A DNA stretch of 17,302 bases from NCBI GenBank assembly GCA_964399955.1, contig CAYNST010000070.1, positions 1 to 17,302 of the forward strand. Reading direction: 5' to 3'. The notes beneath the pieces are model-generated. The model was not told the DNA's origin. It saw only the letters and a list, made by a program, of their open reading frames with translations, and made no database searches. This document shows positions 5,053 through 13,249 of this stretch, piece by piece; within the stretch, counting starts at the first letter, position 1; every line of letters begins with the position of its first letter. The position numbers and the translations under genes were made by a program. Source of the stretch: CAYNST01 sp964399955 (GTDB taxonomy: Bacteria; Pseudomonadota; Gammaproteobacteria; Pseudomonadales; Cellvibrionaceae).

Positions 5053-7572
5053 ATGCCGCCCTGGTTAAATGAAGCGCTTGAGAAAAGTCAGTCATTCATG
5101 CCCCATGGCCATTGTTACCTCTGGCTGCCGGGCCTGTTGTGGATGCATGTCGTCTCGGATGCGCTGATCGGCGCCGCCTATGTCAGTATCTCCTTGATAC
5201 TCTATCTTTTTGTGCGCAGGATCCGCCTGCCCTTCAGCCCGGTCTTCATAGCCTTTGGCCTGTTCATTGGCCTGTGCGGCCTGACGCATTTTATGGCCAT
5301 CTGGAATGTCTGGAACGCGGATTATTTTGCCTCGGGACTGGTGAAGGCGGCTACTGCAGCGGCTTCGGTGGCCACTGCCGTTGGCCTGTTTTACATTCGC
5401 CCGCAAATTGAAGCGGTGGTGCATACAGCACGGCTGTCCGAGACCCGTCGGGTGCAGCTTGAGTCAACCAATGCCGAGCTGGAAGCGCTCAACCGCAAGA
5501 TAAGCCGGCTGGACGAAATGAAAACCCAGTTTTTTGCCAACGTGTCACACGAGCTGCGCACGCCGCTGGCGTTGATACTGGGCCCGGCAGAGCGCCTGCT
5601 GGGTGACCCACAGCTCAACGACGAGCAGAGGCGCCAATTGATGAACATCAGCGCCAATGGCAAGACGCTCCTGAAGCAGGTCAATGACATTCTGGATGTG
5701 GCCAAGCTGGAGGAGGGCCAACTGCAGGCAGACTATAGCCGCCTGGATGCAGCCGCCTGGTGCAGGCAAATCGCGTCACAGTTTGAGCTGGCCGCCGAGC
5801 ACCGCCGAATTCAGTTCCAAATTGAAATACCAAATAGGTTGGACGTTGAGTCGGATGCAAACATGCTGGAGAGGATTCTCATTAACCTGCTCTCCAACGC
5901 TTTCAAATTCACCCCCGATGCGGGGAAAATCCGGGTTCAATTGCAGGACAGTGCACAGACATTTCATCTACAGGTGGAAGACTCCGGCCCGGGTATCAAA
6001 CCCGAGCAGCGCGATCTTATTTTTGACCGTTTCCATCAACTGGACGGTGCGGCAACACGTACCCACGGTGGTACAGGCCTGGGCCTGGCCATAGTCAAAG
6101 ATTTTGCTGGGATTCTTGGCGGCGAAGTTCAGGTAGGCTCGGCCGCAGGGGGAGGCGCGGCCTTTACCGTCAGCTTGCCCAAGCGCGCGCCCACACCCGT
6201 CGCGGCTGTAAAGGAGTGGCAACCGGAAGATCACCAATCGCAGGCGATGTTGGACGCCGTGCTGCACGAGGTGGACACGACATCCTTCAACAGTAATAGC
6301 CAGGAGATTCCGGCTCATCAACCGGGCCGTGCGTCGGTACTGGTGGTAGAGGACAACCAGAGTCTCAGGCAGTTTATCGTCAGCTCTCTGGCGGAGTTCT
6401 ATAACCTGCTGAGCGCAGCCGACGGGCGGCAGGGGCTGGAAATGGCCAGGACTTGGCAACCGGATCTGATCATCACTGACATCATGATGCCGAAGATGAG
6501 TGGTGACCAGATGATCGAAGCGATCCGACAGACTCCAGCACTTAACACTGTGCCAATCCTGTTGCTAAGTGCCAAGGCAGATGAAGAGCTGCGCGTGAAG
6601 CTACTGTCCAATGGGGCGCAGGATTATCTCACCAAGCCGTTTTCGCCACATGAGTTGCTGGCGCGCGCAGGGAACCTTGTGGGTGTGAAGCAGGCGGGGG
6701 ATGCGTTGCGGCAGGAGCTTGCCAGCAGCTCCACCAATCTGGATGAGCTGGCTCGCAATCTGGCCCTATCACATCGGCAGTTGCAGGTTGCCCTGGAGAC
6801 GGCCTCAGTCGCTCGCGAGCAAGCGGAGCGGGCCAGTCAGGTCAAGAGCCATTTCCTGGCGCTGATATCCCATGAAATGCGCACGCCGCTGTCGGTTATT
6901 CATATGAATGCGCAGGTGCTTGACCGCCACCGCAACAGCCCGCCAACTGAAACCTCACATACGCGGCTGGACCGTCTGATTAGAGCAACTCAGCAATTGA
7001 ACACTTTGATTGAGGGCGTGCTGGAGTATACCCGCATCGAAAGCGGCAGGATTACCGCAAAAAGGGAAACCATTGACCTACTGGCTCTGGCGCAAGAGGT
7101 TGTAGAAGCCGGACAATTGCAACTGCCCTCCGCGCAGGTCACCCTGGAGCTGATTGAGCCCACCTCCCCTCTACCGCCTTTCAGCACCGACCCCCGATTG
7201 TTGCGGGTTGTCCTCAATAACATAATATCGAACGCGCTAAAATTCACCACCGAAGGCGTGGTTAGCGTGCACTTGCACAGCAGCGCCGCAACCCAAATCA
7301 TTGAGGTGCGGGATACCGGCATCGGCATTGCGGCCAAAGACATTCCCCGTATTTTTTTGCCCTTCGAACAGTTGGAACCCATCCACAGAAAAAGCATTCC
7401 GGGGGTGGGTTTGGGGCTGTCGCTGACCAAAGAAATTGTGGAGGTGCTGCACGGAACAGTCGATGTGCGCTCGAAGCCGGGTGCAGGCAGTTGTTTCCGT
7501 ATCAGTCTACCAAATTCGCTCACCGATCCCGCTGACCAACCCCGCGCCGATAACACAGAAGAACCAACATGA
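5053..7572 (+). CDS. Hybrid sensor histidine kinase with ethylene-receptor-like membrane domain (HK-REC-HK)
   Basis: 839 residues; ATG at 5053 with GGGGG six bases upstream. Residues ~20-115 hold three membrane helices with the pattern of ETR1-type ethylene-binding domains: HVVSDALIGAAYVSIS (helix 1), FIGLCGLTHF (helix 2) and GLVKAATAAASVATAV (helix 3). Cys75 and His79 match the copper ligands Cys65/His69 of ETR1; Asp36 and Tyr43 match Asp25/Tyr32; Ser47 replaces Pro36. A short coiled coil follows, then kinase core 1 (His166 in SHELRTP; Asn278/Asn282; DSGPG 310-314; GGTGLGLAI 339-347), a receiver (acidic pair 433-434, phospho-acceptor Asp476, Lys528 in TKPF), a linker helix ~560-598, and kinase core 2 (His607 in SHEMRTP; Asn722/Asn727; DTGIG 754-758; GVGLGLS 784-790). 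No PAS, GAF or effector domain is visible. It overlaps the next gene by four bases. The ligand is inferred from the family. Confidence 0.92.
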   Translation: MPPWLNEALEKSQSFMPHGHCYLWLPGLLWMHVVSDALIGAAYVSISLILYLFVRRIRLPFSPVFIAFGLFIGLCGLTHFMAIWNVWNADYFASGLVKAATAAASVATAVGLFYIRPQIEAVVHTARLSETRRVQLESTNAELEALNRKISRLDEMKTQFFANVSHELRTPLALILGPAERLLGDPQLNDEQRRQLMNISANGKTLLKQVNDILDVAKLEEGQLQADYSRLDAAAWCRQIASQFELAAEHRRIQFQIEIPNRLDVESDANMLERILINLLSNAFKFTPDAGKIRVQLQDSAQTFHLQVEDSGPGIKPEQRDLIFDRFHQLDGAATRTHGGTGLGLAIVKDFAGILGGEVQVGSAAGGGAAFTVSLPKRAPTPVAAVKEWQPEDHQSQAMLDAVLHEVDTTSFNSNSQEIPAHQPGRASVLVVEDNQSLRQFIVSSLAEFYNLLSAADGRQGLEMARTWQPDLIITDIMMPKMSGDQMIEAIRQTPALNTVPILLLSAKADEELRVKLLSNGAQDYLTKPFSPHELLARAGNLVGVKQAGDALRQELASSSTNLDELARNLALSHRQLQVALETASVAREQAERASQVKSHFLALISHEMRTPLSVIHMNAQVLDRHRNSPPTETSHTRLDRLIRATQQLNTLIEGVLEYTRIESGRITAKRETIDLLALAQEVVEAGQLQLPSAQVTLELIEPTSPLPPFSTDPRLLRVVLNNIISNALKFTTEGVVSVHLHSSAATQIIEVRDTGIGIAAKDIPRIFLPFEQLEPIHRKSIPGVGLGLSLTKEIVEVLHGTVDVRSKPGAGSCFRISLPNSLTDPADQPRADNTEEPT

Positions 7573-7943
7573 GCTGCAAAAGCATCCTGATTGTTGAAGA
7601 TGAGCCCAACGTTCGCGAAACGCTGAAAGACATACTGGAGCTGGAAGGCTTCTGCGTGGCTACCGCAGAAAACGGGCAGGACGCGCTAGGGCGACTGCAA
7701 AGCTACGAGCACCCCTGCCTAATTCTGCTAGACCTGATGATGCCGGTTATGAACGGTTGGCAGTTTCTGGAAGCGCTTGAAGCCAAGCACCAGCACGTTC
7801 TGGCAACCATTCCGGTAGTGGTTGTCTCAGCCGTGGCGGATTTGACGGATGTGCAGCAAAAATATCAATGCCAGGTAATGAAAAAGCCGGTAAATATGCA
7901 AACACTGATCGCCCTGGCGAAAGAATACTGCCAGTTTGTCTGA
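7569..7943 (+). CDS. Stand-alone response regulator receiver protein
   Basis: 124 residues, a single CheY-like receiver domain. The start ATG overlaps the kinase stop (ATGA), so the two are translationally coupled. Visible features are ILIVEDE (acidic Glu10/Asp11/Glu12), the phospho-acceptor Asp55 in LILLDLMMPVMNGW, Ser88 in VVVSA in place of the usual Thr/Ser switch residue, and the conserved Lys-Pro in VMKKPV. There is no DNA-binding or enzymatic output domain, so it must act by protein contact or as a phosphate shuttle or sink. It is the obvious target of the second kinase core of the preceding protein. A 250-base stretch without a gene or clear terminator separates it from the next, convergent gene. 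Confidence 0.92.
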   Translation: MSCKSILIVEDEPNVRETLKDILELEGFCVATAENGQDALGRLQSYEHPCLILLDLMMPVMNGWQFLEALEAKHQHVLATIPVVVVSAVADLTDVQQKYQCQVMKKPVNMQTLIALAKEYCQFV

Positions 7944-8195
7944 ACAATGGGCGGATCAGCCCGGGTGAAGAGGATGGCCGGCTCCACTCCCCATTGCTTT
8001 ACTTTAACCGCCCCGCTCACGCCCAGGCTCCCCCATAACTGCATCAGAAAAGGGCCTAACCGGGTAGAGAATCAGATGCCCGAAGGGGTGCCCTGCTCTG
8101 AACAGATACCGACGCGAGCCAACCAGAGTTGGAGCGCTTGATTGGCCACCTTGAAATTTGATGTGCAATCCTCACCCGGGCAACAGAGCATACCG

Positions 8196-8675
8196 TCAGG
8201 CGGCACGATGTTTAGAAATTCGCGGTGGCTGGTATCCTGCAAAAAATCCCGCTTTGACGGGCAAAGCCCGGGCGTATTCTTCGCAGGCGTCTACGTAGGC
8301 GGCACCCGCACGGCCGCGTATGGAAAGCGCAAACCGATCAAAATCATCTTTTGAAACCACCAGCTCCACTTCTTGTGCCGCGTTCCAATAATCCATTGGC
8401 ATACAGCTTTCCACCTCGCACCAGTACAGGCGCGCGTCGCCAATTCCTTCCACTATTTTCTTACCGTTTTCATAACGAAGCAGTTCACCCTGCCGATAGG
8501 CCGGCAAGCAGCCAACACTGCTGAAGTATTTAATCATGTTGTTCAGTGCAGGGTAGCGACGCTCCACGTGCATATTTATCAAAGATCCTCGCTGCACACC
8601 CTGCTCTGTAGTTTTTTCAATGCCGGCTTTTGCATGCCATTCGCTAAACAAGCGCAAGGCAAGAATAAGTCTCAC
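8196..8675 (-). CDS. Hypothetical protein, 159 residues
   Basis: The start is GTG at 8673-8675, fixed by AGGAGA eight bases upstream. It begins MRLILALRLFSEWHAKAG, without a clear signal peptide, and appears to be a soluble, mixed alpha/beta protein. Notable segments are a central YWCEVESCMPMDYWNAAQE with two Cys, ELVVSKDDFDRFALSIRG, and a C-terminal AGFFAGYQPPRISKHR. I do not recognise the family. The strong ribosome binding site and normal composition argue that it is real. It converges on the two-component genes and has a 665-base intergenic region upstream. Confidence 0.68.
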   Translation of the reverse strand: MRLILALRLFSEWHAKAGIEKTTEQGVQRGSLINMHVERRYPALNNMIKYFSSVGCLPAYRQGELLRYENGKKIVEGIGDARLYWCEVESCMPMDYWNAAQEVELVVSKDDFDRFALSIRGRAGAAYVDACEEYARALPVKAGFFAGYQPPRISKHRAA

Positions 8676-9340
8676 TAATAGGTTCTCCTGAATTTATCGA
8701 AACTGAAAAGACACCCGCCGCCCTACTGCTTAAGCTCTGCTGCAGACCGCCCGCGTGGCAAAAAGCTACGGCTGCACAAAGCCAGTCGATTGCACTGAAC
8801 AGAGAAAAACCTAGGTCACTCGGATCTTTGGATGTTCGACCGGCTGGTGCGGCGGTCGGCACCGGCCCCTGGAAATAGAAGGCTCTTTGGTTTCTCCGAC
8901 CGGCACACCTACTGCCGTAGAGTGGTCACCAGTAGGCGACGCGGGGCGCCACTATAAATTGCTTTTCAGTGTTTGTCTGGAATATTTATGCGACACCCGC
9001 GGCTTTTCTTCCAAAATGCGATACTTCCCCGATAGCTAGAGTCGCTCCGGGGCGCCCTTGACACGGTTGCCATGAGAAACCCAATGAACGGGTCAGAGAA
9101 CTACGCAAGCGGTGTATGCCTTGCAAAATCTTGTTTTTTTTACCTGCTTGCGTTTGAATATTTTTGTTTTTAGCTATCACAGCTAAGCTGGCGCCAAAGG
9201 AATGCGGGGAAATTACAGTGTTGGCCCATCTTGTGCAACTCTCGTGTCACGCAGCAGAAAGATGCCAAGGCCCCAACAATACGGCGTCTTTCACAACAAG
9301 GTGCAAGCAGCACCGTCAATAGAATTTGGGAGATGCACTT
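8676..9340. other. 665-base intergenic region between divergent genes
   Basis: This should hold promoters for the minus-strand hypothetical gene and the plus-strand PRC-barrel gene, but no strong -35/-10 pair stands out. A TTGCTT with an AT-rich ATATTTAT 17 bases on lies near 8960-8990, and a TTGACA at 9058-9063 has no good -10. It contains an inverted repeat (9104-9152), T-rich tracts at 9130-9170, and a 33-codon frame (9072-9173) without a ribosome binding site. A minus-strand frame (8644-8862) overlaps the start of the hypothetical gene and looks spurious. Confidence 0.45.
9104..9152. repeat. Inverted repeat in the leader region of the PRC-barrel gene
   Basis: CGCAAGC (9104-9110) and GCTTGCG (9146-9152) are perfect inverted repeats separated by 35 bases, with a GCC(T)TGCAAAATCTTGTTTTTTTT stretch broken into T-rich DNA between them. 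It could form a long-loop hairpin or be a pair of half-sites. It lies about 190 bases before the start codon of the PRC-barrel gene. Confidence 0.3.
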
Positions 9341-10483
9341 ATGAGAATCACAGCTAATATTGCTGAGCTGACGCGTAAACTGGCCACTCTTGGCGCGGCC
9401 AGCTTGCTCTTGGCCTCACCTGCCTTTGCCGCAGATGACGTTCGCCAGCCAGAACAAGCAGGCGCCAATCAGCATCAAGAGCAGCACCAGGCAGGCGCAG
9501 CCGCCGGTGAATACAACTCTGAAATCAGCAACGCCAACCTGTCCGACAATCAAGAGTCCCCCGCAGGGATGGAAACTTCTTCTGTCGAAACCCATTCTGA
9601 GCGGACTTCCACTTCCAGTGAATTCACCCGTGAGCGCTCAGATTTGTCGCAGCCCGAAGGCGTGGCCAGCATAGAAGACCGTGATGTATCTGCTTCTGCA
9701 TCCGAAAGCGTCACCGGTCTTGAAGACAGCTCTGACGATATTGATCAGAGTCAGGCGGCCACGGGCACCGCCGAGATACATATGCTTGAGAGCGGAGAAA
9801 CCTACTCTATCGAAGACGGAGAAAGTACCGACGACAGCTTGGCAGGTTCCACCTCTGGAGATTCGCTGAACGACAGCCAGGCGGCAATGAGCAGCGAGCA
9901 GTCCAGCTTTGATGAAAACCACGGCAGCTTGACCGGTGCGCAGGATCACGGCTTTGAAGACAGCCAGGCGCTAACCGGAAGTGATGATGCAGAGCAAAGC
10001 CAGCTGGGCGCAGCTGAATCCGACAGTGCCATACAGCAGGACGACGCGTCAACCCCCATGCTGGGTGCTACTCCCGGTACTGGCGCTGCAGACACGACAG
10101 GCGAGTCCCTCACCTCACCTGAGGAGTCGGTCGCTGACGCTTCAGATGAGTCTATTATTGAGTCTCTGGTAGACACCCGCGTGGTGAATTCCAACGGTGA
10201 GCAGCTTGGCAGCGTTGCGCAGGTTGTGGTCAATCGGGAAACCGGCGAAGCCGGACTGGTGCTGTCTGTTGACAGTGGGCAAGAAAGCAAGCAGATCCTT
10301 GCGCCCATTGACGAAATAGCGCTGCAAGGCGATGAGCTGGTATGGCAAACCAGTCAGAGCAGCGATGAGTTAGCCGATGCCGAGGAGTACGACTCTGAGA
10401 ATTTTGAACGGGTATCCGGCACCCAAGGGGCTGAAGAAGACGCAATAACCGCTGCTGAACCCACCAGCATCAGCGCCTTGTAA
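9341..10483 (+). CDS. Exported, highly acidic PRC-barrel protein
   Basis: ATG at 9341 with GGGAG nine bases upstream; a TTG five codons earlier is in frame but lies within that site. The protein has 380 residues. Residues 1-30 are a Sec signal peptide (KLATLGAASLLLASPAFA, cleavage after Ala30). Residues ~31-270 are low complexity, rich in Ser, Asp, Glu, Gln and Gly, probably disordered, with four imperfect repeats around DQSQAATG, NDSQAAMS, EDSQALTG and EQSQLGAA (136-224). Residues ~271-336 form a PRC-barrel: SLVDTRVVNSNGEQLGSVAQVVVN, then GLVLSVDSG and ILAPIDEIALQGDELVW. The tail is again acidic. PRC-barrels occur in proteins of photosynthesis, RNA processing and stress; in exported single-barrel proteins the role is unknown. 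The strong acidity fits a periplasmic or extracellular protein of a salt-adapted cell. A clear terminator follows. Confidence 0.85.
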   Translation: MRITANIAELTRKLATLGAASLLLASPAFAADDVRQPEQAGANQHQEQHQAGAAAGEYNSEISNANLSDNQESPAGMETSSVETHSERTSTSSEFTRERSDLSQPEGVASIEDRDVSASASESVTGLEDSSDDIDQSQAATGTAEIHMLESGETYSIEDGESTDDSLAGSTSGDSLNDSQAAMSSEQSSFDENHGSLTGAQDHGFEDSQALTGSDDAEQSQLGAAESDSAIQQDDASTPMLGATPGTGAADTTGESLTSPEESVADASDESIIESLVDTRVVNSNGEQLGSVAQVVVNRETGEAGLVLSVDSGQESKQILAPIDEIALQGDELVWQTSQSSDELADAEEYDSENFERVSGTQGAEEDAITAAEPTSISAL

Positions 10484-10506
10484 AATGGAGCTGCGCTGAA
10501 CCCGGG

Positions 10507-10533
10507 AAGGAAGGCTGCGGCCTTCCTTTTTTT
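10507..10533 (+). terminator. Rho-independent terminator of the PRC-barrel gene
   Basis: AAGGAAGGC (10507-10515) pairs perfectly with GCCTTCCTT (10520-10528) around a TGCG loop, followed by a run of T to 10533. It starts 23 bases after the stop codon at 10483, the expected place, and marks the gene as a single-gene transcript separate from the Mrp operon. Confidence 0.9.
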
Positions 10534-10542
10534 GTTTTGCTG

Positions 10543-10641
10543 AGCGTGACTTCGGGCACATACCCCCACCATCATTCCTAATGAACCAACAATACCCGGC
10601 GCAGCCTGGTCTGCCCACTCCTGGTATCAACCAGTCACGCT
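10543..10641. repeat. Separated 9-base inverted repeat
   Basis: AGCGTGACT (10543-10551) and AGTCACGCT (10633-10641) are perfect inverted repeats 81 bases apart, in the gap after the PRC-barrel terminator. A small hairpin (CTGGT-ATCA-ACCAG) lies next to the right copy. This might be paired half-sites for a regulator or chance; no gene lies between them. Confidence 0.25.
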
Positions 10642-10701
10642 GACCGAGGAGCGTCTCATTACCGCCGCTTCATCTGCAGCCAGCGGCTGCTCGAACATTA
10701 C

Positions 10702-10941
10702 CTAGCCACGCCGGAGAAGACCGGTGGAAATAGTCTTAGCTGCTGCTTCAGCACCCGCAGCCACCGCGTGCGTCCGCAGACCATTGTCGAAATAATCCAA
10801 GTTTTCTTGCACCGGCAATTCGGCCTCTTTATCCTGTACCGCGATTGCCTTATCAGGCCGATAAACCACCTTTTCCCCTGCTTCTACTGCACCACTATTC
10901 GCAGGTGCGGGCGGATGAGGCAAAAAGGAGTTATCTAGCAC
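10702..10941 (-). CDS. Possible small protein divergent from the Mrp operon (79 residues)
   Basis: A minus-strand frame that would start at GTG 10939-10941 and end at TAG 10702. It begins MLDNSFLPHPPAPANSG and includes GEKVVYRPDKAIAVQDKEAELP and VQENLDYFDNGLRTHAVAAG. The sequence reads like an ordinary soluble protein with even composition. The same frame continues upstream into the antisense strand of mrpA, where the composition degrades, so the GTG is a reasonable limit. There is no ribosome binding site before the GTG. Its 5' end almost touches the mrpA start codon (1 base apart), leaving no room for a promoter except inside mrpA. I do not recognise a family; it may be a remnant. Confidence 0.4.
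   Translation of the reverse strand: MLDNSFLPHPPAPANSGAVEAGEKVVYRPDKAIAVQDKEAELPVQENLDYFDNGLRTHAVAAGAEAAAKTISTGLLRRG
10807..10835 (+). promoter_or_regulatory. Candidate sigma-70 promoter for the Mrp operon
   Basis: TTGCAC (10807-10812) and TATCCT (10830-10835) with an ideal 17-base spacer, about 107 bases before the mrpA start codon. It lies inside the possible minus-strand small gene, so the two calls compete. Weak single-site evidence. Confidence 0.3.
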
Positions 10942-10942
10942 A

Positions 10943-13249
10943 ATGTTGATTGCTGTATTTTCGGGTTTTATCCTGGCTGCATTGACTCCCTGGATTTTCA
11001 AACATCTGGGCGACCGGATCGGTTGGTTCCTGGCGCTGCTGCCGCTGGGGCTTACGCTGTATTTCGCCAGTTTCATAGGCGCCGTGAGCGACGGCGGCGT
11101 CGTGCTGCAGCAGTGGCCTTGGCTACCCGGGCTGGACATCCACCTAGACTTTGCGCTGGATGGCCTGTCGCTGTTGTTCGCGCTGCTGATCAGCTTCATT
11201 GGCACATTCATTCTGATTTATGCCGGCGCCTACTTGAAGGGCCACCAGTATCTTGGCCGTTTTTACGTGATCCTACTCAGCTTCATGGCCTCCATGCTGG
11301 GACTGGTTTTATCCGACAACCTCATCAGCCTGTTTGTTTTCTGGGAACTCACCAGCGTGACTTCCTATCTGCTGATCGGCTTTAATCACGAAGACAAAGA
11401 CACTCGCAAACTGGCCCTGCAGGGTCTGTTTGTCACCGGTGGAGGCGGATTGGTGCTGATGGCGGGGCTGATCATGCTGGGCATCGCCGGCGGCACCAAC
11501 AGTATCACCGAGATCCTGACTCAGGGCGACGGCCTGCTGGAAAGCCCCCTGATCATCGGTTTAATTCTTTGCATTTTGGCAGGCACCTTCACCAAATCCG
11601 CACAGTTTCCTTTCCACTTCTGGCTACCCAACGCCATGGCCGCGCCCACGCCGGTCTCTGCTTACCTTCACTCTGCCACCATGGTCAAAGCCGGCATCTA
11701 TCTGATGGCCAGGCTCAACCCGGTCCTTGGCGAGCATGCACTGTGGACCATTTTGCTGTGCAGCTTTGGCGGAGTCACCATGATTTTGGGTGTGTACCTC
11801 GCCTACAGTGCCACCAACGTCAAAAAAGTGCTGGCCTATTCCACCCTGATGGCCCTGGGCACACTGACGCTGCTCATTGGTGTAGGCACGGATTACGCCA
11901 TGGTGGCTTTTGTCTGTTTCCTGCTCGGGCACTCCTTGTACAAGGCGTCGTTGTTTATGGTGGCCGGCGCCCTGGACCACGAAACCGGCACCAAGGATCT
12001 CACCCGCCTGGGCGGGCTGCGCAAGGCCATGCCAGTGACCGCCCTGGCCGCTTTGATAGCCGGCCTGTCCCTGGCGGGACTGCCGCCGCTGTTCGGCTTT
12101 GTCGGCAAAGAGCTGCTGTTTGAGGCGGTTCTTTCTTCGGAGTGGCAGGGTTCTGCGCTGCTGATCCTGGCGTTGGCCACCGCCACTCTCGGCATAGCGG
12201 TGGCCGCCTCTGTCGCCATCAAACCCTTTTGGGGCGCCCCCGGTGACCCACCGAAGACACCCCATGAAGCCCCTCTCGGTATGCTGGTAGGACCCGTTGC
12301 ACTCAGCGCCACCTCCCTGTTCTTTGGGCTGTTCCTGATGGTACCGGAAACTTTATTGGTGGGCGCCGCCGTCAGCTCCGTGAGCGGTGTGCCGGTGGAG
12401 TTCAGTTTATCCCTATGGCACGGCTTCAACCTGCCATTGCTCTTGTCATTTTCCAGCCTGGCCGGCGGCGCAGTGCTTTACCTCATGTGGCCTCGCAGCC
12501 GCGCACCACTGGCGGCTTTCAACGCCGCAGTCAGCCGCTATGGGCCTGAGCGAGGCTACTTCAAGGCAATGGACGGCCTGACCGGCCTTGCCGCCTGGCA
12601 AACCCGGGTTTTGCAGCACGGTGTGATGGGCCACTATATGATTGTGCTAATTCTGACCACGGTCGCCCTGGCCGGCTACACGCTGCTAAGCCAGTACGGG
12701 TTGAGATTGACAGCTGGCAGCGGCGAGTTGCGCATCTTTGAGGTTATCATTGCCCTGCTGATGGTGCTTTCTACGGGATACGTTGTTCTGACCAACTCCC
12801 GCCTGGGCGCGGTCGCCGCCATCGGTGTTCTGGGATTCATGGTGGCACTGATGTTCATTCACTTCAGTGCACCCGATCTTGGCATTACCCAGGTGCTGGT
12901 AGAGACGCTCACGGTCATTCTACTGGTACTGGTGCTGTTCAAGCTGCCCGGCTTCTCCCGCTACTCCACTCGCTTTGAAAGATGGCGCGACGCATCTGTT
13001 GCGGCGCTCTTTGGCGTGCTGATGACGCTGCTGGTACTGGCAGCCATCAATGTTCGCTACTTTGATTCTATCTCGTCCTTTTTTGTGCAGGCGAGCTATC
13101 CGGAAGCCCAGGGCCGCAATATCGTCAATGTGATTCTGGTGGATTTCCGCGCGCTGGACACACTTGGAGAAATTTTTGTGCTTGCCATAGCCGCCTTAGG
13201 GGTATTTTCCATGTTGCGGCTGCGAGCGGAGGTGAAAGAGAATGAATAA
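10943..13249 (+). CDS. mrpA: Na+(K+)/H+ antiporter subunit A, MrpA/MnhA
   Basis: 768 residues, the usual size for a full MrpA; ATG at 10943 with AAGGAG 12 bases upstream. It is a polytopic inner-membrane protein homologous to NuoL of complex I. Visible NuoL-type features are FVFWELTSVTSYLLIGF with Glu135 in the membrane, FTKSAQFPFHFWLPNAMAAPTPVSA with Lys218, and HSATMVKAGIYL with Lys249. The C-terminal extension specific to MrpA covers ~594-668 (DUF4040/MbhD-like, with FSAPDLGITQVLVE) and ~680-765 (MbhE-like, with DTLGEIF). Part of a seven-subunit complex that exchanges cytoplasmic Na+ for external protons for pH and salt homeostasis. First gene of the operon; its stop overlaps mrpB by 8 bases. 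Confidence 0.96.
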   Translation: MLIAVFSGFILAALTPWIFKHLGDRIGWFLALLPLGLTLYFASFIGAVSDGGVVLQQWPWLPGLDIHLDFALDGLSLLFALLISFIGTFILIYAGAYLKGHQYLGRFYVILLSFMASMLGLVLSDNLISLFVFWELTSVTSYLLIGFNHEDKDTRKLALQGLFVTGGGGLVLMAGLIMLGIAGGTNSITEILTQGDGLLESPLIIGLILCILAGTFTKSAQFPFHFWLPNAMAAPTPVSAYLHSATMVKAGIYLMARLNPVLGEHALWTILLCSFGGVTMILGVYLAYSATNVKKVLAYSTLMALGTLTLLIGVGTDYAMVAFVCFLLGHSLYKASLFMVAGALDHETGTKDLTRLGGLRKAMPVTALAALIAGLSLAGLPPLFGFVGKELLFEAVLSSEWQGSALLILALATATLGIAVAASVAIKPFWGAPGDPPKTPHEAPLGMLVGPVALSATSLFFGLFLMVPETLLVGAAVSSVSGVPVEFSLSLWHGFNLPLLLSFSSLAGGAVLYLMWPRSRAPLAAFNAAVSRYGPERGYFKAMDGLTGLAAWQTRVLQHGVMGHYMIVLILTTVALAGYTLLSQYGLRLTAGSGELRIFEVIIALLMVLSTGYVVLTNSRLGAVAAIGVLGFMVALMFIHFSAPDLGITQVLVETLTVILLVLVLFKLPGFSRYSTRFERWRDASVAALFGVLMTLLVLAAINVRYFDSISSFFVQASYPEAQGRNIVNVILVDFRALDTLGEIFVLAIAALGVFSMLRLRAEVKENE

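Noticed and set aside
7947..8141. A 64-codon frame after the receiver gene.
   Set aside because: There is no ribosome binding site, the composition is Pro/Arg-rich, and nothing suggests a fold.
8644..8862. A 72-codon minus-strand frame upstream of the hypothetical gene.
   Set aside because: It overlaps the strong ribosome binding site and start of the 8196-8675 gene and has no good start signal of its own.
9058..9086. TTGACA at 9058-9063 as a promoter -35.
   Set aside because: No acceptable -10 hexamer lies 16-18 bases downstream.
9072..9173. A 33-codon frame ending in FFYLLAFEYFCF.
   Set aside because: There is no ribosome binding site, and the hydrophobic end comes from a T-rich tract.
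11624..12265. A 213-codon minus-strand frame inside mrpA.
   Set aside because: mrpA is unambiguous here, and the antisense frame has the Gln/Gly/His-rich composition typical of shadows of GC-rich membrane genes.
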